A program made the position numbers and the translations under genes. A stretch of 64,000 nt of DNA. Origin: Candidatus Gastranaerophilales bacterium. GTDB lineage: Bacteria; Cyanobacteriota; Vampirovibrionia; Gastranaerophilales; Gastranaerophilaceae. This document shows, piece by piece, positions 37,852-46,668 of this stretch; within the stretch, counting starts at the first letter, position 1; the number at the start of each line of letters is the position of its first letter. The DNA lies in contig CALUTF010000001.1 in the NCBI GenBank assembly GCA_944323595.1, positions 1 through 64,000 of the forward strand. Direction: 5' to 3'. A model generated the notes under the pieces. That model saw only the letters and a program-made list of their open reading frames with translations, was not told the DNA's origin and did not search any database.

Positions 37852-38784
37852 ATGAAACGAATATTAATCACGGGAGGCGCAGGATTTATCGGAAGCCACC
37901 TATGTAAACGACTTGTAGAAGAAAATAACGACGTAATCTGTCTGGATAATTTTTTTACAGGTTCAAAAGATAATATTCGTGAACTCATTGGACTAAAAAA
38001 CTTTGAACTGGTAAGGCATGATATAACTAAAGAATATTTTGCCGAAGTTGACCAGATATATAATCTTGCGTGTCCGGCAAGCCCTCCGCATTACCAGTAC
38101 AACCCGATAAAAACTATCAAAACATCCATTCTTGGAACAATGAATATGCTCGGTGCTGCAAAACGCTGCAAAGCAACCATCCTGCAGGCATCAACCTCAG
38201 AAGTCTACGGTGACCCTAAAGTCCATCCGCAAACAGAAGACTACTGGGGCAATGTTAATCCAATCGGGATAAGAAGCTGTTACGATGAAGGAAAACGCTG
38301 CGCAGAAACACTTATGATGGATTACCACCGTCAAAATAATGTTGATATAAGAATTATCCGTATATTCAACACCTACGGACCTAATATGGCTGAAAATGAC
38401 GGTCGTGTGGTTTCCAATTTTATACTGCAAGCCCTGAAAAATGAAGATATAACCATATACGGCGACGGAACCCAAACACGTTCATTCTGTTATGTTGACG
38501 ATCTTGTCGACGGTATGATTCGCATGATGAATAATCCGCAAAAATTTATCGGTCCTGTTAACCTTGGGAATCCTAACGAACGGTCAATTCTTGATTTTGC
38601 AAAACTGATTATTGAAATGACAGGCTCAAAATCCCAAATTATATACAGACCTCTGCCGCAGGATGATCCAGTCCAGAGAAAACCTGACATCTCACTGGCT
38701 AAAAAAGAATTAAACTGGGAACCTTATACTGACATAAAAACAGGATTGGAAAAAACTATAGAATATTTCAAAACAAAAATTTAG
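37852..38784 (+). CDS. UDP-glucuronate decarboxylase (UDP-xylose synthase)
   Basis: 310 residues, extended SDR fold. NAD is bound by GGAGFIGSH (residues 8-16). [32 protein letters not shown] and the catalytic YxxxK in SCYDEGKR are diagnostic of the UXS subfamily rather than of general epimerases. It converts UDP-glucuronate to UDP-xylose, following on directly from the UDP-glucose dehydrogenase encoded 20 bp downstream. Expected cytoplasmic supply of UDP-xylose for glycosyltransferases. Confidence 0.9.
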   Translation: MKRILITGGAGFIGSHLCKRLVEENNDVICLDNFFTGSKDNIRELIGLKNFELVRHDITKEYFAEVDQIYNLACPASPPHYQYNPIKTIKTSILGTMNMLGAAKRCKATILQASTSEVYGDPKVHPQTEDYWGNVNPIGIRSCYDEGKRCAETLMMDYHRQNNVDIRIIRIFNTYGPNMAENDGRVVSNFILQALKNEDITIYGDGTQTRSFCYVDDLVDGMIRMMNNPQKFIGPVNLGNPNERSILDFAKLIIEMTGSKSQIIYRPLPQDDPVQRKPDISLAKKELNWEPYTDIKTGLEKTIEYFKTKI

Positions 38785-38804
38785 AGAGGAATTAACAGAG
38801 AAAA

Positions 38805-40115
38805 ATGAAAGTATGTGTAATAGGAACAGGATACGTAGGATTAGTTGCAGGAACATGTCTTGCAGAAATGGGCAATCAGGTTATCTGCGTAGATAACAAT
38901 ATTGAAAAACTCAATCTTTTAAAAAAAGGAATTATTCCGATATTTGAACCGGGACTTGAAGAATTAATTAAAGCTAATGTATCAGAAAACAGACTTTCAT
39001 TTTCCGATGATATAAAATATGCCGTTGAAAATTCTCTTGTATGTTTTATAGCCGTAGGTACACCGCAGGGTGAAGACGGAGCTGCTGATTTGCAATATGT
39101 TTATCAGGTTGCGGAAAATATAGGTAAATCCATAAACGGCTATAAAGTCATCGTAGATAAGTCAACAGTACCTGTAGGAACTGCAGAAAAAGTAACAGGC
39201 ATCATACGCGCAAACACAAATTCACCGTTTGACGTGGTTTCTAATCCGGAATTCTTAAAACAAGGGGCTGCCGTAGATGATTTTCTCCGCCCTGACAGAG
39301 TGATTATAGGCTCAAATTCACAACGCGCGACAGAAATTATGCAGGAACTCTACGCACCTTTTCTACGAACAGGAAACCCTGTCATAATTATGGATGTAAA
39401 ATCTGCTGAAATGACAAAATATGCTGCAAATTCGTTTTTAGCACTGAAAATATCTTACGCAAACGAAATTGCAAACCTTTGCGAAAAAGTAGGCGCCAAT
39501 GCAGAAATGGTAAGAATAGGTATGAGTTCTGACAGGAGAATCGGACCGCAATTCTTGTTCCCGGGTATAGGCTACGGCGGAAGCTGTTTCCCTAAAGATG
39601 TTCAGGCGCTTATCAGAACAGCAAAAGAATTCAATTGCGGCTATGATATATTTGAAGCAACTGACAGGGTTAATAAAAAACAAAGGCTGCTATTTATTGA
39701 AAAAATTCTCAACAGATTTAATAATGACATCTCAGGCAAAATTTTCGGAGTATGGGGTCTTGCTTTTAAGCCCAAAACTAATGATATGAGAGAGGCACCG
39801 TCAATTACAATTATAAACGAACTGCTAAGCCGCGGGGCAAAAATTCAAGCCTACGACCCGAAAGCTTTTGATATAGCAAGAACAATCTGGAAAGATAAAA
39901 TAATTTACGCGCAAAATTCGTATGAAGCTCTGAATGATGCTGATGCGATGCTGCTTTTAACCGAATGGAACGAATTCCGTCGTCCAGACTTTGACAGAAT
40001 AAAAACTCTGCTCAAAAAACCACTGATATTTGACGGCAGAAATCAATACGAAAGCCATCGTATGCTCCAGCGTGGATTTGAATATATATGTATAGGTGAA
40101 CAGCCGCTAAGCTAA
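38805..40115 (+). CDS. ugd: UDP-glucose 6-dehydrogenase
   Basis: 436 residues. The N-terminal Rossmann motif is CVIGTGYVGLVAG. VDKSTVPVGTAE, FLKQGAAVDDF and the nucleophile Cys in GYGGSCFPKD mark the family, and the C-terminal domain has GLAFKPKTNDMREAPS. It oxidises UDP-glucose to UDP-glucuronate with two NAD+. AGAGAGGAA precedes the ATG. Last gene of the methyltransferase-UXS-ugd operon. Confidence 0.95.
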   Translation: MKVCVIGTGYVGLVAGTCLAEMGNQVICVDNNIEKLNLLKKGIIPIFEPGLEELIKANVSENRLSFSDDIKYAVENSLVCFIAVGTPQGEDGAADLQYVYQVAENIGKSINGYKVIVDKSTVPVGTAEKVTGIIRANTNSPFDVVSNPEFLKQGAAVDDFLRPDRVIIGSNSQRATEIMQELYAPFLRTGNPVIIMDVKSAEMTKYAANSFLALKISYANEIANLCEKVGANAEMVRIGMSSDRRIGPQFLFPGIGYGGSCFPKDVQALIRTAKEFNCGYDIFEATDRVNKKQRLLFIEKILNRFNNDISGKIFGVWGLAFKPKTNDMREAPSITIINELLSRGAKIQAYDPKAFDIARTIWKDKIIYAQNSYEALNDADAMLLLTEWNEFRRPDFDRIKTLLKKPLIFDGRNQYESHRMLQRGFEYICIGEQPLS

Positions 40116-40331
40116 CTAATCATTCCAAAAATTTGCACGGAAAAAGATTTTTATTGTCTTTGCAAGTTTTTTGAAAAATCCTATATTGTTTGTTTCAGCA
40201 TTAAACTTTGAAAGATCAACCATATCAGGGGTAGAATTCAAAGATACCTTTGACATATTTTCTGTTGCATTTCTTGCAGCCTGATTGATGCTTACATATT
40301 TTTGCGGGGTAACTTTCAGTAATTTAATCAT
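40116..40331 (-). CDS. Small hypothetical protein
   Basis: 71 residues, no family recognised. AAAGGAA lies 8 nt before the ATG, and the peptide ends in an amphipathic, basic and aromatic segment (IGFFKKLAKTIKIFFRANFW). Its stop directly abuts the convergent ugd stop. The good ribosome site and isolated transcription favour a real gene. Confidence 0.6.
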   Translation of the reverse strand: MIKLLKVTPQKYVSINQAARNATENMSKVSLNSTPDMVDLSKFNAETNNIGFFKKLAKTIKIFFRANFWND

Positions 40332-40412
40332 TTTAAATTCCTTTCAATCTTACACTTGTGTATATACATGAAAACAGAAAAAAATTTTTATTGCCAATAC
40401 TGTAAAGAAATA

Positions 40413-40688
40413 TTAAATATTATGCATATTATCAAAAATTTCTTTACGTTGAACCCATATTTCCATTCCGAGTTCTTTCCCGACATCAGTCAATGCTTCT
40501 TTAATTTCTTTGAATGAATACTTTGATTTTTCTATATTACCTAAAAGGAACATAACAAAATGTCCCTGCATCAAAGTTTGTTTAATATCTTCTATATTAA
40601 CTTCATATTGCGCCAGAGCCGTAGTGACTCTGGCAACAATCCCAACTTTATCAATACCTGATACCGTAACAATTATTTGCTCTGACAT
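40413..40688 (-). CDS. ACT-domain protein (UPF0237-like)
   Basis: 91 residues forming one ACT domain: IIVTVSGIDKVGIVARVTTALAQYEVNIEDIKQT, then MEIWVQRKEIFDNMHNI. Single ACT proteins bind amino acids and are thought to be regulatory. It overlaps the 3' end of the Na+:alanine symporter by 16 bp, which hints that it senses the transported amino acid; this is inference. Confidence 0.85.
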   Translation of the reverse strand: MSEQIIVTVSGIDKVGIVARVTTALAQYEVNIEDIKQTLMQGHFVMFLLGNIEKSKYSFKEIKEALTDVGKELGMEIWVQRKEIFDNMHNI

Positions 40689-42262
40689 ATTTCATCCTCA
40701 TCATCTTGTACAGCAGCTTCGACAGCTACAGGCTCTTTAACTCTCCAGTCTCTGTTTAAAGAAAGACAAATATTATGACGCTGGCAGTAATCTATCAAAT
40801 CTTTTTTGACTTCAGGTGCCAGAATATACAAAGTAATAATGTTAGGAACACAGAGTGCAATCATCATCGCATCTGTAATATCAATTACGGATTTAACATT
40901 CATTGCAGAACCTACAATGATAAATAAACAGTAAATCAGGTTGAAAGCAAGAACACGTTTTTTACCTTCCCCAAACAGGAATGTCCAAGCTTTTTGACCG
41001 TAATAAGCCCATGAAATCAAAGTTGAAAGTGCAAACATAACAGCAATGATAGACAGAATAATAGGGAAGAACGGTATAACTGATTGAAACGCGTTAGACG
41101 CAAGTTCAATACCTGAAATTTTACCTACCTCATACTGATCAAGTACACCTGAAAATACAATAGCAAAAGAAGTAAACAAACATAAAACACCTGTCAGGAA
41201 AGTTTCAATCAAAGCAACAAACCCTTGAGAAACAGGTTCTTTTGTCTGTGCCGTTGCATAAACAATTGCCGCAGCACCGGTTCCGGCCTCATTACACTGA
41301 ACCGAACGTCTTAAACCTATGATAATCGTACCAAATATACCGCCAGCGACAGCAGTAGGATTGAAAGCTTCTTTTATTATTAACGCAAGAGCATGCGGAA
41401 TATTCATAAAATTAGCACCTATAACAATTAAACCTGAAACAATGTACATAATACACATTGTAGGGGTCAAAATAGTTGTAACTTTAGCTATACTTTTGAT
41501 ACCGCCGACAATAACCATCCCGATAAGAATAGCTACAATCAAACCTATAATCCATGTATGACCGTGTAAAAGGCTTTGTTCTTTACCGGTAATAAATACC
41601 ATCTGGTGAGCCGTCTGGTTAATTTGAATCATATTACCGCCGGTAATACCGCCCCCTATACAAAGAATAGCATATATAACGGATAGCGGTTGTCCGAGCC
41701 ATCTCATTTTCTTTCTGGTTAACCCGTGTGCAATATAGTGCATAGGCCCGCCTGATACAGAGCCGTCAAGGTTAAATCTTCTGTACTTAACCGCAAGAGA
41801 GGCTTCTACAAACTTAATAGACATCCCCAGAAGTGCACCTGCAAAAATCCAGAATGCTGCACCGGGACCGCCTATAGAAATAGAAATTGCGACACCCGCA
41901 ATACTACCAATACCTATAGTTCCTGACAGGGCTGTTGCCAGAGCCTGAAAAGAAGAAACTTCTCCGTTTGAATCATCCCCGCCGTGTTTATGTCCCGGAC
42001 CGGACACCATATCAACAGCATGCTTAAATCCCCATACGGAAATTCCACGATAGTATATTGTAAAAAATATACCTGCAATTAATATCCAGAAAATAATCAG
42101 CGGAACTTCATTGTTACAAATATTAACCGGATAAAAAATTACATTGGCAACCGCATCTGATATCGGAGCAACGTGTTTGTCCATAAATGCATCAACACCT
42201 GAAGCCATTGCTGACTGGATGTTCAAAATCAATGTCATCAATACAAATAAAAATTTTTTCAT
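40673..42262 (-). CDS. AGCS-family Na+:alanine/glycine symporter
   Basis: 529 residues from the ATG at 42262, with GAGGAA upstream; the preceding TTG is rejected. The family signatures GPGAAFWIFAGALLGMSIKFVEASLAVKYR, SGPMHYI-like GGPMHYIAHG and RRSVQCNEAGTGAAAIVYA are present, with about ten or more helices and an apparent signal-like first segment. It imports alanine or glycine with sodium. It is followed by the overlapping ACT-domain gene. Confidence 0.92.
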   Translation of the reverse strand: MKKFLFVLMTLILNIQSAMASGVDAFMDKHVAPISDAVANVIFYPVNICNNEVPLIIFWILIAGIFFTIYYRGISVWGFKHAVDMVSGPGHKHGGDDSNGEVSSFQALATALSGTIGIGSIAGVAISISIGGPGAAFWIFAGALLGMSIKFVEASLAVKYRRFNLDGSVSGGPMHYIAHGLTRKKMRWLGQPLSVIYAILCIGGGITGGNMIQINQTAHQMVFITGKEQSLLHGHTWIIGLIVAILIGMVIVGGIKSIAKVTTILTPTMCIMYIVSGLIVIGANFMNIPHALALIIKEAFNPTAVAGGIFGTIIIGLRRSVQCNEAGTGAAAIVYATAQTKEPVSQGFVALIETFLTGVLCLFTSFAIVFSGVLDQYEVGKISGIELASNAFQSVIPFFPIILSIIAVMFALSTLISWAYYGQKAWTFLFGEGKKRVLAFNLIYCLFIIVGSAMNVKSVIDITDAMMIALCVPNIITLYILAPEVKKDLIDYCQRHNICLSLNRDWRVKEPVAVEAAVQDDEDEICQSK

Positions 42263-42370
42263 CAATATTCCTCATTTCCTTTCAGGGGGGTTTGCTGTAA
42301 AGCGGGTAAACCAACCTTTCATCAGTCTACCAAAAACATGCTTTGAATGGTTAAAACTTTTGTCAAATGT

Positions 42371-43435
42371 TTACAAAAACTTAAAAATTTGATCAAGATA
42401 ATCTTCTGCACACGCCTCTGAAGTGTACCTGTTTATAGTATTGAAAGTATTGCAGCGTAAAGATTTCAGCTCATCAGAATTTAAATTTTTTATACTTAAC
42501 AAAGTTTGTCTTATATCTTCAACAGTCGGATAAACTAAAAAGCCGTTTTCACCGTCTTTAATTATTCCGTCAATTCCGTCGGCTTTTGTACCGACAGTAA
42601 TACAGCCGGCCGCCATAGCTTCAAGATAAACCATCCCGAAAGTTTCCCCGACACTTGGCAGAACAAAAACATCAGCTTCTGACATTTTATCCATAACTTC
42701 ATCATGAGGAAGAGCTCCGGTAAATTTTACAGAGGAGTCAATTTTTTGTAACTCACGGCGCCCGTCACCATCCCCTATAACAGTCAGTTCAAAACCTTCC
42801 AGCCCTTTAAGTGCATAAATAAGTTTATCTATATTCTTTCTCTTTTTAAAATTAGCACACGTTAAAACTTTAAGAGTTTTTCCGAAATTTTTCTCCCTCA
42901 CCGGTTTTATCAGACGGGCATCAATTCCTGACGGCGCAACAAAAGTCTTATCACGAAATTGCGGATACATCCGGAGCAATTTATCACGCAAAACAAAAGA
43001 GCGGCAGGCAATTAACGGAGCGCGGAACAATGCCTGCTCCAATCTGGCTCTGAAATAAAAACTGTATTGCGGTTTTGTCAAAACTTCAATATCAGAATTA
43101 TGAATTCCTGCCACAAACGGGATATCCAATTTATCAGCGAATAAAATTCCTGACGGCATGTGCGCAATGATTAAATCCGTTGTTATCTCCGGAAGTTTAT
43201 TTTCCACATTAAACATAAACGGCGTAAAATAATTTACGTTAAAGACATTGCCGTATTGACCTGTTTTGTAAAACGGCTTTTTCCTGATAAAAGAATTTAA
43301 AATAAAATTAGGTTTAATAACAGAAACTTCATGTCCTGCAGCTTCCCAGCCTTTTACGAAATCATAAAGTGTTCTAGGTGTCGTTCTCTCTTTTTCTGAT
43401 ACAGGATACAAATCTGTTATTAGCAAAATTCTCAT
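42371..43435 (-). CDS. GT4-family glycosyltransferase
   Basis: 354 residues from the ATG at 43435. The N-terminal half has MRILLITDLYPVSE and the acceptor-side fold. The C-terminal GT4 donor site has LTVIGDGDGRRELQ, PHDEVMDKMSEADVFVLPSVGETFGMVYLEAMAAG, where E-x7-E lies in the last part. The sugar donor and acceptor are unknown. The promoter's -10 ends 6 nt before this ATG, so the mRNA is probably leaderless. It diverges from the GH57 gene across an 87-bp spacer. Confidence 0.88.
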   Translation of the reverse strand: MRILLITDLYPVSEKERTTPRTLYDFVKGWEAAGHEVSVIKPNFILNSFIRKKPFYKTGQYGNVFNVNYFTPFMFNVENKLPEITTDLIIAHMPSGILFADKLDIPFVAGIHNSDIEVLTKPQYSFYFRARLEQALFRAPLIACRSFVLRDKLLRMYPQFRDKTFVAPSGIDARLIKPVREKNFGKTLKVLTCANFKKRKNIDKLIYALKGLEGFELTVIGDGDGRRELQKIDSSVKFTGALPHDEVMDKMSEADVFVLPSVGETFGMVYLEAMAAGCITVGTKADGIDGIIKDGENGFLVYPTVEDIRQTLLSIKNLNSDELKSLRCNTFNTINRYTSEACAEDYLDQIFKFL

Positions 43436-43441
43436 AAAATG

Positions 43442-43469
43442 ATTATAACATATATCCTGCATTTGTAAT
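43442..43469 (-). promoter_or_regulatory. Extended -10 promoter of GT4 gene (leaderless)
   Basis: Reading the minus strand: ATTACA, 16 bp, then TGTTATAAT (extended -10). The hexamer ends 6 nt before the ATG. The -35 overlaps the -35 of the opposite promoter at 43463-43468. Confidence 0.6.
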
Positions 43470-43491
43470 AAAAGTTAAACTCTGTTATAAT
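43463..43491 (+). promoter_or_regulatory. Extended -10 promoter of GH57 gene
   Basis: TTGTAA, 17 bp, TATAAT, with TG at the extended position (TGTTATAAT). The predicted start lies about 25 nt before the GH57 ATG, leaving room for the TTAGGAATTATAAG ribosome site. Confidence 0.6.
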
Positions 43492-43522
43492 AAATGTAAA
43501 CTTATTTAGGAATTATAAGAAT

Positions 43523-45766
43523 ATGGCAAGCCCGCAAAAAAAATTATCAATTGCTTTTTATTGGCACATGCATCAGCCGGTTTATCAACTGTCACCAGAT
43601 GGTGATTATGTAATGCCATGGGTAAGGCTGCACGCTGTTAAAGACTATCTTGATATGGCAAATATTGTCAAAAAATTCAAAAATATTAAGCTGAACTTTA
43701 ACATCTCACCGGTACTTTTGAACGGGTTTGAAAATTACGGAGAAAAAAATCTCCATGACCTGCATTCAAGATTTACCGTAAGCGATATTGAAGATTTCTC
43801 TACTGATGACAAAAATTATATTCTGAATAATTTTTTTGATTCAAACTATCAGTCAATGATATTAAAATACCCTGAATACAACAGGCTTTATCAAAAATAT
43901 CAGGAATCCTGCGGGGAAGATATTGATATTTTCACCAATCAGGAATACTCTGACCTGATGGCACTTTTTAATCTGGCGTGGATGGATCCTGCTTATAAAA
44001 ACGAATATCCCGAACTGAAAAAACTCTACAGAAAAGGCAAAAATTACACAAAAGAAGACCGGATAAAAATTATAGAAATACAAAGACAAATAATAAGACG
44101 CATAGTTCCGGAGTACAGAGAACTTATTGAAAATAACAAAATAGAAGTTACCACAAGTCCGTTTTATCATCCTATACTACCGATACTTCTTGATATAAAA
44201 GATACAATCAGCGGCGAATGTGACGATTTGCCGTCAAATTTAAAAACAGAGCTTGATGCCAAAATTCAGACACAGTTTGCGCTTGACAGGATAGAGCAGA
44301 CTTTTGGAAGACGCCCGCGGGGGATTTGGCCGTCAGAACACTGTGTCAGCGAAAAAGAACTCAATATGTTCAAAGAATTAGGAATTGAATGGACAATATC
44401 AGACGAGGGAATTTTGTCGGATTCAATAAATTTTGAATTTGTACGGGATTTCAAAGGTTATCTTGAAGATCCTTACCACCTTTTAAAATCTTACAGATTC
44501 AAAACAAAATATTCCAATATAGATATTATTTTCCGTGATGCAGTTATCCCTAATTTAATAAGTTTTGAATATCCTAATCAGGACTCAAAAGCTGCTGCAA
44601 ATGATTTGTATGACCGGATAAAAGTAACCCAGAGCAAACTTCTGTCTTCTCCTGATGAAAATCACCTGCTGACGATTGCTATGGATGGAGAAAACTGTTG
44701 GGAGAACTACCTTGACGACGGCAACGAATTTTTACATACAATTTACGAACTTATTGATAATGACCCGACTCTGGAAACCGTCTTAATAAGCGACTATCTT
44801 GACAGAGAAAAACATCCGAAACCTCTCAACAGAATTTGTGCGGGCTCATGGATAAACAGAACATTCAAACTGTGGATAGATGAACCGATTAAAAACCTCG
44901 CATGGACATATTTGAAACAGGTTCGTGATGATTTTTGCAGATGTGTAAGAAAAAATCCGCTAAACCCTAATATCAAACTGGCAAGAAAAGAGTTATTTGT
45001 ATGTGAAGGCAGTGACTGGTTCTGGTGGTATGGCGAACCGAATGACTCAGGTCGTGATAATATATTTGATTATCTGTTCAGAGAACATTTGAAAAATATT
45101 TATCTTTACCTTGGAATACCTGCGCCGGAATATCTTGATATTCCGCTGCTTTCTGCAATAACAAAACCGTCAAGATTTCCTAAAGGAGAATTTACACCAA
45201 CAATTACCGGCAGACAGGAAGATAGCGCAGAGTGGCTTAATGCCGGATGTATAGATATACCTGACGGTCCTGTATTAAAAGAAACTAAATTCTTTGACAG
45301 GATTTATTACGGATGCGACAGTGATAATCTGTATCTGCGTTTCTGTATGAATGAATACACCTCAAACACACCTATCGCAAAAAAAATGCATCCACAAATT
45401 TATATATACGCCAAAAACTTTGACAAAAAACAAATACTTTCACCTGTCCGGGTAATCCACAGACGTGAATCAATCCTGCCGGTTGCAAAAGAAAAATTCC
45501 ACAACGAAATAAAAATTTCCATAGACAATAACAAACTTGATGCAGTACGTTTTGCTCAAGCTGCAAACAACAACCTCTGGATTGCGCGTTCGGGACGGAA
45601 AATTACAACCGCTTTCGGCAAAGTACTGGATATGAGTATACCATTTGATATTTTAAACATTGCCCCAGGTGATACCCTTGAATTCATGTTTGCAAACGCA
45701 AATTTTGACGCACTTGACAGTTATATTCCTAACGACAGCTTTTTAACAGTTAAAAGAAGTCTTTAA
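43523..45766 (+). CDS. Glycoside hydrolase family 57 (alpha-glucanase)
   Basis: 747 residues. GH57 motif 1 is HMHQP at 15-19. The nucleophile is Glu272 in GIWPSEHCVSEKELNMFKELGIEW, and the acid/base is Asp388 in AMDGENCWENY. The N-terminal domain is the family's (beta/alpha)7 barrel; the C-terminal 200 residues form a beta-rich domain. There is no signal peptide, so it probably acts on cytoplasmic alpha-glucan such as glycogen; amylase, amylopullulanase or 4-alpha-glucanotransferase activity cannot be separated by sequence. It diverges from a GT4 gene, consistent with glucan turnover, although the link is inferred. Confidence 0.93.
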   Translation: MASPQKKLSIAFYWHMHQPVYQLSPDGDYVMPWVRLHAVKDYLDMANIVKKFKNIKLNFNISPVLLNGFENYGEKNLHDLHSRFTVSDIEDFSTDDKNYILNNFFDSNYQSMILKYPEYNRLYQKYQESCGEDIDIFTNQEYSDLMALFNLAWMDPAYKNEYPELKKLYRKGKNYTKEDRIKIIEIQRQIIRRIVPEYRELIENNKIEVTTSPFYHPILPILLDIKDTISGECDDLPSNLKTELDAKIQTQFALDRIEQTFGRRPRGIWPSEHCVSEKELNMFKELGIEWTISDEGILSDSINFEFVRDFKGYLEDPYHLLKSYRFKTKYSNIDIIFRDAVIPNLISFEYPNQDSKAAANDLYDRIKVTQSKLLSSPDENHLLTIAMDGENCWENYLDDGNEFLHTIYELIDNDPTLETVLISDYLDREKHPKPLNRICAGSWINRTFKLWIDEPIKNLAWTYLKQVRDDFCRCVRKNPLNPNIKLARKELFVCEGSDWFWWYGEPNDSGRDNIFDYLFREHLKNIYLYLGIPAPEYLDIPLLSAITKPSRFPKGEFTPTITGRQEDSAEWLNAGCIDIPDGPVLKETKFFDRIYYGCDSDNLYLRFCMNEYTSNTPIAKKMHPQIYIYAKNFDKKQILSPVRVIHRRESILPVAKEKFHNEIKISIDNNKLDAVRFAQAANNNLWIARSGRKITTAFGKVLDMSIPFDILNIAPGDTLEFMFANANFDALDSYIPNDSFLTVKRSL

Positions 45767-45857
45767 TATATGTAACATTTTCGTTACAATTAACCGGAAT
45801 ATTAAAGTTTTAAAGCATTTACGCCGTAATAAAATATATCAAGAAAAAGGATAACTC

Positions 45858-46034
45858 ATGAGCGAATTTTTTGACAACATCATAAGACCACAGATACTTG
45901 AAGGCAGAGCACCTCTGCCGGAGAATTATCTTGCCGGTGATGCAGCACAAAAAGACGAGTCAAAATCCGCACCAATATTTTTTGATATGGTTGAAGTCAA
46001 CCTTAAAAAAGGCTCAATTTTCAGACAAGACTAA
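45858..46034 (+). CDS. Small conserved-looking protein, 58 residues
   Basis: A short frame starting at an ATG with AAAAAGGATAACTC upstream encodes MSEFFDNIIRPQILEGRAPL and ends KKGSIFRQD. No family is recognised. The good ribosome site, balanced composition and a terminator 54 nt after the stop support a real gene. It is amphipathic rather than membrane-spanning. Confidence 0.6.
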   Translation: MSEFFDNIIRPQILEGRAPLPENYLAGDAAQKDESKSAPIFFDMVEVNLKKGSIFRQD

Positions 46035-46087
46035 TCTATTTTCCTCAATTATAAAAAATACCTCTATATCTATTTATTAAGCACAAA

Positions 46088-46116
46088 GAACGGAACCGTG
46101 AAGTTTCCGTTTTTTA
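46088..46116 (+). terminator. Terminator after the 58-residue gene
   Basis: AACGGAA, a 9-nt loop and TTCCGTT are followed by a T-run. Confidence 0.75.
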
Positions 46117-46237
46117 TTACATTTATTATTAATTTTTGTAAACTTTCTATTAAAAACATTAAAGTTTCAGCAAAAAAATCCGATATATAAAATACAAGAC
46201 ACTACTTTTACTCAATTTTCCCCCAATATATCAAAAC

Positions 46238-46260
46238 GGAACCGGCAGGTTCCTTTTTTA
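46238..46260 (-). terminator. Terminator of the licD-tagD operon
   Basis: GGAACC/GGTTCC with a short GC-rich loop lies immediately after the tagD-like stop. A T-run is present on the plus side and TTTTG on the minus side, so it may act in both directions. Confidence 0.7.
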
Positions 46261-46668
46261 TTGCCTGAAAGAAATTTTATCACATTCATTTATATAATTT
46301 TTAGTATTTGAAGAGGACACATCCGGTGTTCTTGGCAGATAAATCACGTCGCAGTATTGTTTCAGGAAATCAAATTTTCCAGCCCAGTCATCCCCCATCA
46401 CAAATACATCCGCATAATAATTTTTTATATCAAGAGGCTTTTGTTCCCAATTTTCCTCGGGAATAACCAGATCAACATATCGTAAAGACTCAAGAAGTTT
46501 TTTCCTCTCCTGATACGGATAAAAAGCTTTTTTACCTTTCATCAAATTGAATTCATCTGTAGAACAGCCGACAATAAGATAATCCCCGAGTGCTTTAGCT
46601 CGCTTCAGAAGATTTATATGACCGTAATGCAATATGTCAAAAGTTCCGTATGTTATCACTCTGCGCAT
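46258..46668 (-). CDS. Glycerol-3-phosphate (or related) cytidylyltransferase, TagD-like
   Basis: 136 residues, a full-length TagD-type nucleotidyltransferase: YGTFDILHYGHINLLKRAK with the HxGH motif (His14 and His17), and LPRTPDVSSSNTKNYI in place of the usual RTxGISTT. It would make CDP-glycerol or a CDP-alcohol analogue from CTP for cell-surface phospho-substituents. It overlaps the LicD gene by 13 bp. Whether the product is CDP-glycerol, CDP-choline or another cannot be fixed by sequence. Confidence 0.85.
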   Translation of the reverse strand: MRRVITYGTFDILHYGHINLLKRAKALGDYLIVGCSTDEFNLMKGKKAFYPYQERKKLLESLRYVDLVIPEENWEQKPLDIKNYYADVFVMGDDWAGKFDFLKQYCDVIYLPRTPDVSSSNTKNYINECDKISFRQ

